From: Azohydromonas lata NBRC 102462
GTDB taxonomy: Bacteria; Pseudomonadota; Gammaproteobacteria; Burkholderiales; Burkholderiaceae_C
DNA length: 64,000 nt
NCBI RefSeq assembly: GCF_001571085.1
Contig: NZ_BCTC01000002.1
Span: 1 to 64,000 of the forward strand
Direction of reading: 5' to 3'
Shown: positions 40,874 through 50,380 of the stretch, one piece after another
Numbering within the stretch: position 1 is the stretch's first letter
How the letters are laid out: each line of letters opens with the position of its first letter
Translations under genes and position numbers: made by a program
The notes under the pieces: generated by a model
What the model was told of the DNA's origin: nothing
Database searches by the model: none
Seen by the model: only the letters and a program-made list of their open reading frames with translations

Positions 40874-40994
40874 GGGTGCCGGCGGCGGCCCGTGGCGGGC
40901 CATGCTGGGGCTGCTTGCCGGGGCACAAGTCCAGCGCAATGCGCTGCCGGCACAATGGGGGCCTTTCCCTCACTGCGCTTTTGCCCTTGCCGCC

Positions 40995-41591
40995 ATGACG
41001 ACACCTTCGTCCCTGCCGCTGGACTTTTCGCGAGACAAGACCCTGCTGCGCCGCCAGTTGCAAGCCGAGCGCCAGTCGCTGGTGGACCGGCTGCAGCGCG
41101 CGCAATACCTGCAGCAGGTGCTGCGCGTGTGGCTGTGCACCCGCAAGGAAACGGCCATCGGCGCGTACTGGCCCATCAAGGGCGAGTTCGACGCGCTGCC
41201 CGCGCTCTACCGCTGGAGCGAGGCCGAGCCGGGCCGCCGCATCGGCCTGCCGGTGATTGACCGCGAAACCAAGCAGCTGCGCTTTCACGTGTGGTGGCCC
41301 GGTTGCCCCATGGAGGAGGACGCGTTCGGCATCCCCAAGCCCAAGGACACCGAGAGCTTCCAGCCCGAGATGCTGCTGGTGCCCTGCGTGGGCTATGGGC
41401 CGGGCGGGCTGCGGCTGGGCTACGGCGGCGGCTTCTACGACCGCACGCTCGCTGCGCTGCAGCCGCGCCCCTACACCGTGGGCCTGGCCTACACGCACGG
41501 CTGGGTGCCGTGGCTCAAGGGCGAGCCGCACGACGTGCCGCTGGACGCCATCCTCAACGAAGAAGGTTTGGCTTGGCAGCAACCTGATTGA
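40995..41591 (+). CDS. ygfA: 5-formyltetrahydrofolate cyclo-ligase
   Basis: Salvages 5-formyl-THF to 5,10-methenyl-THF with ATP. The 198-aa protein has the N-terminal LLRRQLQAERQSL, and the ATP-site signature VGYGPGGLRLGYGGGFYDRTLAAL. It starts at MTTPSSLP. A perfect palindrome terminates it. It links functionally to metF, folB and fmt in this window. Confidence 0.93.
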   Translation: MTTPSSLPLDFSRDKTLLRRQLQAERQSLVDRLQRAQYLQQVLRVWLCTRKETAIGAYWPIKGEFDALPALYRWSEAEPGRRIGLPVIDRETKQLRFHVWWPGCPMEEDAFGIPKPKDTESFQPEMLLVPCVGYGPGGLRLGYGGGFYDRTLAALQPRPYTVGLAYTHGWVPWLKGEPHDVPLDAILNEEGLAWQQPD

Positions 41592-41649
41592 AGTTTGGTG
41601 CTGGATGCGCCGGCAACCGCAGGCGCGTCCAGGCCTGGCACCCATGAAA

Positions 41650-41673
41650 AACGGCGGCCCGCGGGCCGCCGTT
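41650..41673. terminator. Bidirectional terminator palindrome
   Basis: A perfect 24-nt palindrome (AACGGCGGCCCG and its complement) lies between the convergent cyclo-ligase and ompW genes, preceded by AAAA on the left and followed by a T-rich stretch. Confidence 0.8.
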
Positions 41674-41693
41674 CTCTTTGGAGCGGGGACTGC

Positions 41694-42299
41694 TTAGAAG
41701 CGGTAGCCCACGCCGACGCTGATCAGGGTCGGATCGACCTTGAAGGTGCCGTTGGACACGTTCAGCGCCGGGATGTTCACGTCCGTCAGGTGGATGTGTA
41801 CCTTCTTGACGTCCAGGTTCAGCAGCCAGCCGCCGCTCAGCGGCACGTCCACGCCAGCGCCGAAAGCCAGGCCGAAGCTGTTCTTGTCGTAGCTGGACGG
41901 CACGATCAGGTTCAGGTTGGAGAAGCGAGTGTAGTTGATGCCCACGCCGGCGTAAGGACGGAAGCCCTGCAGGCCGGTGACGTGGTACTGCAGGCTCAGG
42001 GTCGGGGGCAGGTGCTTGACGGTGCCGACCTTGCCCAGGGCGCCCAGGGTCAGGTCATGCTTTTGCGGGTAGGTCAGGACCAGCTCGGCAGCCAGGTTGG
42101 GCGTGAAGAAGTAGGTGATGTCGACTTCAGGAAAAGTCTTGTTGTCCAGCTTCAGGCCGGCGTCGCCCAGGGAGCCCTTGTCAGCCGAATCCAGATGCAG
42201 CGCGCGGCCACGCACGATCCAGTCGCCGGTGTCCTGGGCTTGAGCCAGGGGGGCAGCCAGGGCGGCCAGGGCGGCGATGGCGATCAGGTGCTTTTTCAT
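41694..42299 (-). CDS. ompW: OmpW family outer-membrane protein
   Basis: 201-aa eight-stranded outer-membrane barrel. The signal peptide (1-21, ending AQAQ) is followed by WIVRGRALHLDSAD, ITYFFTPNLAAELVLTYPQKHDL, a HLPPTLSLQYH strand and a terminal GVGYRF ending in Phe, as needed for BAM recognition. Codon use is less GC-rich than neighbours, as for a highly expressed gene. An FNR-like box lies upstream. Confidence 0.93.
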   Translation of the reverse strand: MKKHLIAIAALAALAAPLAQAQDTGDWIVRGRALHLDSADKGSLGDAGLKLDNKTFPEVDITYFFTPNLAAELVLTYPQKHDLTLGALGKVGTVKHLPPTLSLQYHVTGLQGFRPYAGVGINYTRFSNLNLIVPSSYDKNSFGLAFGAGVDVPLSGGWLLNLDVKKVHIHLTDVNIPALNVSNGTFKVDPTLISVGVGYRF

Positions 42300-42403
42300 G
42301 TCCTCTTCTCCTCGATACGGGGTTAAAGCCGTGTGGCAGAAGGGGATTAAAGGCGCCGGCCCTGGCCAGTGAATTGAGCTGAAGCAATGTCAATCAGGGT
42401 TGT

Positions 42404-42424
42404 TGCGGACTCGCCACGTCCGCA
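42404..42424. other. Inverted repeat in the metF-ompW gap
   Basis: Perfect 7-bp arms TGCGGAC / GTCCGCA around a 7-nt centre. It could be an RNA hairpin after metF or an operator for ompW; there is no T run in the metF direction. Confidence 0.35.
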
Positions 42425-42441
42425 AGGCCCAACCCTGAAAG

Positions 42442-42455
42442 CTGATCTGAATCAA
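42442..42455 (-). promoter_or_regulatory. FNR/ANR-like box upstream of ompW
   Basis: Read on the ompW strand the sequence is TTGAT-TCAG-ATCAG, one mismatch from the FNR consensus TTGAT-N4-ATCAA. It is centred about 149 nt before the ompW ATG. In E. coli ompW is known to be FNR-controlled, which supports the call, but no -10 at the expected distance was recognised. Confidence 0.5.
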
Positions 42456-42465
42456 ATTGGCCGGC

Positions 42466-43317
42466 TCAGCGGCCCAGGCGGCGGCACAGTTCCAGCACCG
42501 CGGCGGACTGGTTCATGGTGTAGAAGTGCAGCGCAGGCACGCCCTGGGCCAGCAGCTTCTCGCACAGCGCCGTGATCACGTCCAGGCCGAAGGCCTTGAT
42601 GGAGGCCGTGTCGTCGCCGAAGGACTCCAGCCGCAGCCGCATCCAGCGCGGCACCTCGGTGCCGCAGGCGTCGGCAAAGCGCAGGATGCCCGACGCATTG
42701 GTGATGGGCATGATGCCCGGCACGATGGGAATGTTGACGTTCAGTGCGCGCGCATCGTCCACGAAGCGGAAGTAGGCATCGGCGTTGAAGAACATCTGCG
42801 TGATGGCCGAGCTGGCGCCGGCCTCGACCTTGGTGGCGAAGGCCAGCAGGTCGGCCCGCGGCGAGCGCGCCTGCGGATGCATCTCGGGATAGGCGCCGAC
42901 TTCAATGGTGAAGTGCGAGCCCGTCTCCTCGCGGATGAAGCGCACCAGGTCGCTGGCGTAGCGGAACTCGCCCAGGGCGCCCGCGCCGAAGCCGCTGGGC
43001 AGGTCGCCGCGCAGCGCCACGATGCGGCGAATGCCCGCGGCCTTGAACACGGCCAGTTGCTCGCGTATCGAGTCGCGGCTGGCGCCTATGCACGAGAAGT
43101 GCGGCGCGCCCTCGTGGCCTTCGGCCAGGATGGCCTGCACTGTCTGCAGCGTGCCGCTTTGCGTGGAGCCGCCGGCCCCATAGGTCACGGAGCAGAACTC
43201 CGGCCTGAGCGCGTAGAGCTGCTCGCGCGCGGCCGCGAGCTTGGTCACGCCCTCGGGCGTCTTGGGCGGAAAGAACTCCAGGCTGAGCGGGAAGTCCCGC
43301 GCCATGGCTTGAGTCAT
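42466..43317 (-). CDS. metF: 5,10-methylenetetrahydrofolate reductase
   Basis: Flavoenzyme supplying 5-methyl-THF for methionine synthesis. The 283-aa protein has SLEFFPPKTPEG, the conserved SVTYGAGGST and VALRGDLP motifs, and ITQMFFNADAYFRFV. ATG 43317 has a GGGAG Shine-Dalgarno and overlaps the tlyA stop by four bases, so it is the last gene of ahcY-tlyA-metF and is under the SAH riboswitch. Confidence 0.95.
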   Translation of the reverse strand: MTQAMARDFPLSLEFFPPKTPEGVTKLAAAREQLYALRPEFCSVTYGAGGSTQSGTLQTVQAILAEGHEGAPHFSCIGASRDSIREQLAVFKAAGIRRIVALRGDLPSGFGAGALGEFRYASDLVRFIREETGSHFTIEVGAYPEMHPQARSPRADLLAFATKVEAGASSAITQMFFNADAYFRFVDDARALNVNIPIVPGIMPITNASGILRFADACGTEVPRWMRLRLESFGDDTASIKAFGLDVITALCEKLLAQGVPALHFYTMNQSAAVLELCRRLGR

Positions 43318-44087
43318 GTGTCGTCTCCCTGGCGTGCGGGCCGCGCCCACACGAAGAATTCACGGTTGCCGTCGCCGCCGGTCACGGGGCTGTCCAGCCA
43401 GCCCTGCACGTGCAGCGCGCACTCGGCGCAAGCGTCGCGCAGGCGCTGCTCCACGCGGGCGTAGGCGGCGGCGTCCTTCACGAGGCCGCCCTTGCCGATG
43501 TCCGCCGGCTGCAGCTCGAACTGCGGTTTGACAAGCATCAACAGGTCGCCCCGCGGCGCCAGCAGCGGCGCCAGGGCCGGCAGCACCAGCGTCAGCGAGA
43601 TGAAGGACAGGTCACCGGTGATGAAGCCAAAGCCGCCGGCCGGCATGGCCTGGCCCAACTGTTGCGGCAACAACTGGCGGGCGTTGAGGCCTTCAAAGGC
43701 TTGCACGCGCGGATCGTCGCGCAGGCTGGGGTGCAGCTGGCCATGGCCCACGTCCACGCCCACCACGCGCTGCACGCCCTGCGCCAGCAGCACGTGCGTG
43801 AAACCGCCGGTGCTCTGGCCCACGTCCAGCGCGGTGCGGCCCGCGAGGTCCAGCCCGGTGGCGCTCAGCGCGCCTTCGAGCTTCAGGCCGCCGCGCGACA
43901 CCCAGCGCAGCTCGGCGTCGTCGGCCACCTGCAGCTCGCAGCCGGCGGGCAGCTCGTCGCCCGCCTTCCTGGGCACGCTCCAGCCCGTGGGCGAGAGCCA
44001 GCGCACGGCGCCGCGCTGTATCAGGCGCTGCGCCGCCGAGCGGCTGGGCGCCAGGCCGCGCTGCACCAGCAGCTGGTCCACTCGCAT
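43314..44087 (-). CDS. tlyA: TlyA family rRNA methyltransferase
   Basis: 257-aa protein with an N-terminal S4 RNA-binding domain (MRVDQLLVQRGLAPSRSAAQRLI) and an FtsJ-like SAM methyltransferase domain (TALDVGQSTGGFTHVLL, GDLSFISL, KPQFE). TlyA homologues 2'-O-methylate rRNA; the family was once called hemolysin. It uses SAM and so produces the SAH that AhcY removes, which fits its place between ahcY and metF. ATG 44087 has an AAGGAAG signal. Confidence 0.92.
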   Translation of the reverse strand: MRVDQLLVQRGLAPSRSAAQRLIQRGAVRWLSPTGWSVPRKAGDELPAGCELQVADDAELRWVSRGGLKLEGALSATGLDLAGRTALDVGQSTGGFTHVLLAQGVQRVVGVDVGHGQLHPSLRDDPRVQAFEGLNARQLLPQQLGQAMPAGGFGFITGDLSFISLTLVLPALAPLLAPRGDLLMLVKPQFELQPADIGKGGLVKDAAAYARVEQRLRDACAECALHVQGWLDSPVTGGDGNREFFVWARPARQGDDT

Positions 44088-44139
44088 GGGCAACTTCCTT
44101 CCTTGCAGGCGGCCGGCGCAGCGCTTGCCGCTTTCCCCG

Positions 44140-45570
<1,431 letters not shown>

Positions 45571-45644
45571 GGAGGCTCCAGTGCAGAGCCCGCAACGCAC
45601 GCGCATGCCGGGAGGACGGACTCACCCACGTGCCGGACGTTGCG
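45571..45644 (-). promoter_or_regulatory. ahcY: Expression platform of the SAH riboswitch
   Basis: Three competing pairings are visible in the leader RNA. CUCACCC at the aptamer 3' end (45650-45644) can pair with GGGUGAG (45627-45621). CCCGCAACG (45646-45638) can pair with CGUUGCGGG (45597-45589). GGCUC (45590-45586) can pair with GAGCC (45578-45574), which hides part of the ahcY Shine-Dalgarno GGAG. Neighbouring helices share bases, which suggests translational control. Confidence 0.7.
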
Positions 45645-45731
45645 GGTGAGCGCGGTTGCTTGGGAAAGGCTTCCGAGCCTGGGGCCAGGGTCCTGACGCG
45701 GACAGCCGACCTTGCAACGCTCCTCGGAAAG
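45645..45731 (-). promoter_or_regulatory. ahcY: S-adenosylhomocysteine (SAH) riboswitch aptamer
   Basis: The RNA (minus strand) contains the conserved blocks of this class in order: CCGAGGAGCG, CAGGCUCGG and GCGCUCACC. Pairing is consistent: CCGAG with CUCGG, and GAGCG-UUGC with GCAA-CC-GCGCUC. SAH riboswitches are established upstream of ahcY operons in betaproteobacteria and turn expression on when SAH accumulates. It lies 75 nt before the ahcY start. Confidence 0.93.
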
Positions 45732-45774
45732 GCGGCCATTGTAGCCACGGGTTTCGCGCCGGTTGGGTGCCGGG

Positions 45775-46905
45775 TCATTGCGCATCGGCCGCGCGCGAGA
45801 GCTTTTCACGCTGTGCCTCGTAGGCTTCCACGAAGGCGCGCGCCGAGAAGGGGTCGGACTGTTCCTGCAGTTGCGCCTGCGCCTGGGCATGCAGCGCGCA
45901 GTAGCGCTCCCACAGCTGCGCCTTGCGCCACACGTCCAGCGGCGCGCCCCAGCCGCCGCGCCCGGGGCGCTGCGGCTCCAGGGCCTGTGGCGCGAGTTGG
46001 GCGAGCTGCGCGTCCAGTGCCGCGCGCGCTCCGGCCAGCAGCGCGATCTCGTGCGTGCGCACGTCCTCGAAGGCCTCGCGCACCGCCGCCAGCGGCGGGA
46101 TGAAGCCGCGGCGCAGCGGGCCCAGCAGGTGCGCCAGCGCGGTGTCCACGTCCGGCGAGAATTTCAGGGCGTTGTTCTCGCGTGCCTGCAGCCGCGTGCC
46201 CGCCGCGCCCAGCTCGCGCTTGGCCACGTGGCGCGCGGCCAGCAACTGCAGCAGCCCGCCCAAGGCCTCGTGCAGCAGCCGGCCAACGAGCTGCAGGTCC
46301 TGCGCCGTGGGTGCCGGCGGCATGGGCTGCTCCAGCCCGCCATACAGCGCCCCCAGCAGCACCGCCGCGTCGGCTGCGGCAGGTGCGCTCGCCGCGGCGG
46401 GCTGGGGGGACGTGCCGGGCGCGGGCCCGGAAGGCGTGCCGGCCGCAGGCGCCCGCATGGGTGCGGACGCATCCATATCGGGCGGCGGCGCGGCAGCACC
46501 CAGCACCTCGCTGAAGGCGCTTGGGCGGGCGGCGGGCGCTGCAGCGGCAGGGGTGGGCAAGTCCCGGATCGCCGCGGGCGAGGGCGCTTCGGCGGCCTCG
46601 GCCTCGGCTTCCAGCAGGTAGGGGCCTATGCGCAGGCTCATGCCTGGAGCCAGGGGCGCTTCGGCTTGCGCGCCCAGGGCCTGGCCGCCGATTTCCACCG
46701 CGAGGTTGGCGCCCAGCCGGCGTATGAAAAAGCGGCCCTCGCGCCAGCTCACCTGCGCATGGCGGCGCGACATCAGGCGTTGGGCGTCGGCCAGTACCAG
46801 CGTGCAGTCGATGCCGCGTCCGATGTAGCCACCGGCGGTGTCGAAGCGGGCCACGGTCGGTGCCGGCAGCGGCTGGCCGCCGTGGGAGAGCACTCGGATC
46901 AGCAT
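45775..46905 (-). CDS. tagH: T6SS-associated FHA protein TagH
   Basis: 376-aa protein with an N-terminal FHA domain (GYIGRGIDCTLVLAD, then MSRRHAQVSW; about 1-100), a Pro/Ala-rich linker, and a C-terminal T6SS-FHA domain (LLHEALGGLLQLLAARHVAKREL, ALKFSPDVDTALAHLLGP, RGFIPPLAAVREAFEDVRTHE). FHA domains bind phosphothreonine, and TagH-type proteins relay kinase signals to the T6SS membrane complex. It is divergent from the FecR-kinase-tssL-tssM operon. Confidence 0.92.
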   Translation of the reverse strand: MLIRVLSHGGQPLPAPTVARFDTAGGYIGRGIDCTLVLADAQRLMSRRHAQVSWREGRFFIRRLGANLAVEIGGQALGAQAEAPLAPGMSLRIGPYLLEAEAEAAEAPSPAAIRDLPTPAAAAPAARPSAFSEVLGAAAPPPDMDASAPMRAPAAGTPSGPAPGTSPQPAAASAPAAADAAVLLGALYGGLEQPMPPAPTAQDLQLVGRLLHEALGGLLQLLAARHVAKRELGAAGTRLQARENNALKFSPDVDTALAHLLGPLRRGFIPPLAAVREAFEDVRTHEIALLAGARAALDAQLAQLAPQALEPQRPGRGGWGAPLDVWRKAQLWERYCALHAQAQAQLQEQSDPFSARAFVEAYEAQREKLSRAADAQ

Positions 46906-46908
46906 GGT

Positions 46909-46934
46909 TTGAACCCTCGGGGCCGTGGTGCAAC
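46909..46934 (+). promoter_or_regulatory. ECF-like promoter element A (TTGAACCC-N13-GCAAC)
   Basis: Bipartite motif shared with elements at 58035 and 61973. It points towards the FecR-kinase-tssLM operon, about 200 nt before the FecR start, and begins four bases from the divergent tagH start. The 16-base-like gap between AAC and the second block fits ECF sigma promoters. Spacing is one base shorter than in the other two copies. Confidence 0.5.
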
Positions 46935-47057
46935 ACAAGCGCAACGGGCCATGCTACTGCCGCACCTGGCGGCAGTCGCGGCGCGGCCTCACACCCCCAG
47001 GCGGGCCTCCATGGGGTTGGCTCCCCAGGGGGGCTCTTCAGGGTGCCCAAGGTTCAA

Positions 47058-47086
47058 TTGACAGTCCAACAGCCCAGGGTCTTAAT
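47058..47086 (+). promoter_or_regulatory. Sigma-70 type promoter before the FecR gene
   Basis: Perfect -35 TTGACA (47058-47063), 17-bp spacer, and CTTAAT as -10 (4 of 6 matches), 50 nt before the FecR protein start. This is the best -35 seen in the window. Confidence 0.5.
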
Positions 47087-47135
47087 TCCCCGGTTCGCTT
47101 GCCGCCCCGTTGGAAAGTTGCCGGAGGCCAAAGCC

Positions 47136-48020
47136 ATGTTGCGTGTGCTCATGCTGTTTGCCGCGATCGCGATGCCGCTGGGCACGCGCGCCGCCGACGC
47201 GCCCGGGGGCATCACCATCCTCGAAGGCGAGGCGCTGATCTACCGCGGCGCGGGCCGCGTGCGGGCGGCCGAGGGCCTGGCGCTGGCGCCGGGGGACATC
47301 GTCGAAACGGCGGCCTCCACCTTCATGCAGCTCGAACTGGCCGACCGCAGCGTGGCCCAACTGGGCCCGGCCACGCGGGCCTTCTTGATGGCGTCGAGTG
47401 AGCGCTCGCTGTACGTGCTGCAGGGTTGGGCCAAGGTGCGGCTGCCCACGGCCGAGGGCAAGGCCGTGCCGCTGGCCGTGCGCACGCCGCTGGCCGAGTT
47501 GCAATCCGCGCCCTGCACCGTGGTGCTGCACGTGCTGCCCGCAGCGCTGACGCTGTTCGTCGAAGGCGGCCCGGTGCGCGTGGCCGAGCGCGGCGCCGGT
47601 GCGGCCCCCGCGCCGCAGTCGCTCAGCGAAGGCGTGCTGTACCAGCGCAAGCCCGGTGCGCGCGGCGAGACGGTGTCGGCGGCCACGTCCGGGCTGCTGC
47701 AGGACATGCCGCGCCCTTTCCGCGACTCGCTGCCGCTGCGCGCCGAGCGCTGGCGCGACCAGGCCGTGGCGGCCAAGGCGGCGCCGGATTTCGGCTATGC
47801 CGACGTCGAGCCCTGGCTCAAGGCCGAGCCCGCGCTGCGCCGGCCGCTGGTGCAGCGCTGGAAGGCCAAGGCGCGCGAGCCGGCCTTCCGCGCCGCGCTG
47901 GTGTCCAACCTGGCGGCCCACCCCGAGTGGGACCCCATCCTCTTTCCCGAGAAGTACCTGCCCAAGCACGCCTCGGCGCCGGCAGGCCCGCGTCGCGCTG
48001 ACCCCGGAGGCTCACCGTGA
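47136..48020 (+). CDS. FecR domain protein
   Basis: 294-aa exported protein: signal peptide ending TRAAD, then a FecR-type beta domain (ITILEGEALIYRGAGRVRAAEGLALAPGDIVET, later QLELADRSVAQLGP). There is no membrane anchor, unlike anti-sigma FecR proteins, so it is likely periplasmic. The C-terminal 90 residues are helical and rich in Trp and Arg. GGAGG lies eight bases before the ATG. Its stop overlaps the next gene by four bases. Function in this operon unknown. Confidence 0.82.
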   Translation: MLRVLMLFAAIAMPLGTRAADAPGGITILEGEALIYRGAGRVRAAEGLALAPGDIVETAASTFMQLELADRSVAQLGPATRAFLMASSERSLYVLQGWAKVRLPTAEGKAVPLAVRTPLAELQSAPCTVVLHVLPAALTLFVEGGPVRVAERGAGAAPAPQSLSEGVLYQRKPGARGETVSAATSGLLQDMPRPFRDSLPLRAERWRDQAVAAKAAPDFGYADVEPWLKAEPALRRPLVQRWKAKAREPAFRAALVSNLAAHPEWDPILFPEKYLPKHASAPAGPRRADPGGSP

Positions 48021-48889
48021 AGCTGCTGTTGAAGTTCAACCTGGTATTCATCCTGATCTTCGCCCTGGGCTTCGCGGCCACGGGCTTCGTGTCCTGGCGG
48101 CTGCTGGAGCGCAATGCGCGCGAGGAGATCGCCGGCAGCGCCAAGCTGCTCATGGACACCGCGCTGGCCACGCGCAACTACACCTCCGCGCAGATCGGCC
48201 CGCTGCTGGAGACGCAGATGAAGTACAGCTTCCTGCCCCAGTCCATCCCCGCGTACTCGGCCACCGAGGTCTTCAACGACCTGCGCAAGAAGCACGACGA
48301 GTACGGCTACAAGGAGGCGGTGCTCAACCCCACCAACCCGCGCGACCGCGCCGTGGAGTGGGAGGCCGACATCGTCACGCAGTTCCGCGGCAACGCCGAG
48401 GCCACCGAGCTCATAGGCGACCGCGACACGCCCACGGGCCGCTCCTTCTACGTGGCGCGCCCCATACGCATCACCAACCCCGCGTGCCTGCGCTGCCACA
48501 GCTCCGTGGAGGTGGCTCCCAAGACGCTGGTGGACCGCTACGGCCCGGCCAACGGCTTCGGCTGGAACCTCAACGAGGTGGTGGGCGCGCAAATCATCTC
48601 CGTGCCCACCAAGGTGGCGCTGGACCGCGCGGAGCGGGTCTACACGGTGTTCATGGGGTCGATCGCCGGCGTGTTCCTGGCCATCGGCGTGGTGCTCAAC
48701 CTGATGCTGTGGGCCATGGTCATTCGCCCGGTGGACCACCTCTCGCGCTTTGCCGACCGCGTGAGCCTCGGTGAGCTGGACATCCCCGACTTCGAGCGCA
48801 CCGCCAACGACGAGATCGGCGTGCTCGCGCGCTCCATCGCCCGCATGCGCACCAGCATGGTCCAGGCGATGAAGATGCTCGACGGCTGA
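48017..48889 (+). CDS. DUF3365 haem-binding sensor-like membrane protein with HAMP
   Basis: 290-aa protein: membrane helix (about 7-26), periplasmic DUF3365-type domain, second helix (210-235) and a cytoplasmic HAMP domain (236-288) with nothing after it. The haem c motif CLRCH (157-161) is in the periplasmic domain, followed by the DUF3365-typical GFGWNLNEVVGAQI. It could sense redox or gas signals and pass them to the kinase encoded 32 nt downstream. Start is GTG, coupled to the FecR stop. Confidence 0.85.
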   Translation: MKLLLKFNLVFILIFALGFAATGFVSWRLLERNAREEIAGSAKLLMDTALATRNYTSAQIGPLLETQMKYSFLPQSIPAYSATEVFNDLRKKHDEYGYKEAVLNPTNPRDRAVEWEADIVTQFRGNAEATELIGDRDTPTGRSFYVARPIRITNPACLRCHSSVEVAPKTLVDRYGPANGFGWNLNEVVGAQIISVPTKVALDRAERVYTVFMGSIAGVFLAIGVVLNLMLWAMVIRPVDHLSRFADRVSLGELDIPDFERTANDEIGVLARSIARMRTSMVQAMKMLDG

Positions 48890-48920
48890 GGCCGCGCGCG
48901 CCGCCGACCGTCCCGCACAC

Positions 48921-50354
48921 ATGGCCATCCCCGAACGCCTGGGCAAGTACCCGATCACGGAAGTGATCGGCCGGGGGGCCATGGGCATCGTCTACCGCGG
49001 CTACGACCCGGTGATCAAGCGCCCGGTGGCCATCAAGACCATCCACAAGGAGCTGATCGAGGACGACGACAAGGCGCAGTCGCTGTCCGAGCGCTTTCGC
49101 CGCGAGGCGCAGGCCGCGGGCACGCTCAGCCACCCGGGCATCGTCTCGGTGTACGAGTACGGCGAGGACGGCCCCTGGGCCTACATCGCCATGGAGTACG
49201 TGCAGGGCCACAGCCTGCGCGAGTACCTGGACCGCCGCACCGACTTCGACGAGCGCGACGTGGCCAGCACCATGGCGCAGCTGCTGGACGCGCTGGAGTA
49301 CGCGCACAGCCACGAGATCTGGCACCGCGATATCAAGCCCGCCAACATCCTGGTGATGGGCAACGGGCGCATCAAGCTCACCGACTTCGGCATCGCCCGC
49401 ATTGAGTCCGCCGACCGCACGCGCACCAACATCATCATGGGCACGCCGGGCTACATCGCGCCGGAGTTCTACTTGGGCGGCGTGCTGGACCACCGCGTGG
49501 ACATCTTCTCCGCCGGCGTGCTGCTGTACCACCTGCTGGCGCGCCAGCCGCCCTTCCGCGGCCGGCTGGAGGCGGTGATGCACGACGTCTGCTACCACGA
49601 CCCCGAGCCGCCCTCGGCCGTGGACCCGCAGCACCGCTGGCCGCAGTTCGACGCCGTGGTGGCGCGCGCGCTGGCCAAGGCGCCGGCCGAGCGGTTTCAA
49701 AGCGCCGCGGCCTTCCGCTGCGCGCTGCTGGCGCAGTACGGCCGCCCGCTGGCCGACACCATCTCCGAGTCCACCATCATTGCCTCGGGTCCGCCGGCGC
49801 GGCCGCTGGTGCCGGACACCGCGCACCCGCCCGCGCCGGCCTCGGTGCTGAGCCCGGCGCAGCCCAGCACGCCGCCGCCCACGGGCTGGAGCCCGCCCGT
49901 GCTCAAGGACGTGGAGCTGGCCCTGGCCCGCCACGTCGGCCCCGTGGCGCGGGTGCTGGTGCGCCGCGCCGCGCAGCAGCACAAGTCGCTGGGGCCGCTG
50001 GCGGCGGCCCTGGCCGAAACCCTGGACAAGCCCGTGGATCGCGAGGTGTTCCTGCGCACGGTGCTGGGCCGCGCCACGGTGCCGGCACCGGCCACCCTGG
50101 GCGTGGGCGCCACGATGGGCGGCACGCCCACGCCCACGCCGCTGGCCACGGGCGGGCCCGCGCTCACCCCGGCCGACGTGGAGCACGCCACGCGGGTGCT
50201 GACCACCTACATCGGCCCCATCGCCCGCGTCGTGACCAAGCGCGCCGCGGCCCGCGGCGGCAGCCGCCGCGCCTTCCTCGACGAGGTGGCGCGCAGCCTC
50301 GACGACGAGGCGCAACGCCAGCGCTTCCTGCGCGAGGCCGCGGCGGGCCACTGA
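48921..50354 (+). CDS. Hanks-type serine/threonine protein kinase
   Basis: 477-aa kinase. All catalytic parts are present: GRGAMGIVY, Lys39, HRD (135-137), DFG (155-157) and GTPGYIAPE (174-182). A Pro/Ala linker follows, then two related C-terminal repeats (about 345-400 and 412-475; compare HVGPVARVLVRRAA and YIGPIARVVTKRAA). No membrane helix is visible, unlike many PpkA kinases. With tagH, tssL and tagF nearby, a role in threonine phosphorylation control of the T6SS is likely; the partner phosphatase PppA is not in the window. Confidence 0.9.
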   Translation: MAIPERLGKYPITEVIGRGAMGIVYRGYDPVIKRPVAIKTIHKELIEDDDKAQSLSERFRREAQAAGTLSHPGIVSVYEYGEDGPWAYIAMEYVQGHSLREYLDRRTDFDERDVASTMAQLLDALEYAHSHEIWHRDIKPANILVMGNGRIKLTDFGIARIESADRTRTNIIMGTPGYIAPEFYLGGVLDHRVDIFSAGVLLYHLLARQPPFRGRLEAVMHDVCYHDPEPPSAVDPQHRWPQFDAVVARALAKAPAERFQSAAAFRCALLAQYGRPLADTISESTIIASGPPARPLVPDTAHPPAPASVLSPAQPSTPPPTGWSPPVLKDVELALARHVGPVARVLVRRAAQQHKSLGPLAAALAETLDKPVDREVFLRTVLGRATVPAPATLGVGATMGGTPTPTPLATGGPALTPADVEHATRVLTTYIGPIARVVTKRAAARGGSRRAFLDEVARSLDDEAQRQRFLREAAAGH

Positions 50355-50380
50355 GGCTCGCTTGGGCGAGGGCCGTACGC

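Noticed and set aside
40874-40994. A 6S RNA gene, often linked to the formyl-THF cyclo-ligase gene
   Set aside because: The gap is only 121 nt, too short for 6S RNA, and no long interrupted stem was seen.
48921-50354. Naming the kinase PpkA
   Set aside because: The context fits, but it lacks the membrane helix of many PpkA proteins and no PppA phosphatase is present, so no symbol was given.
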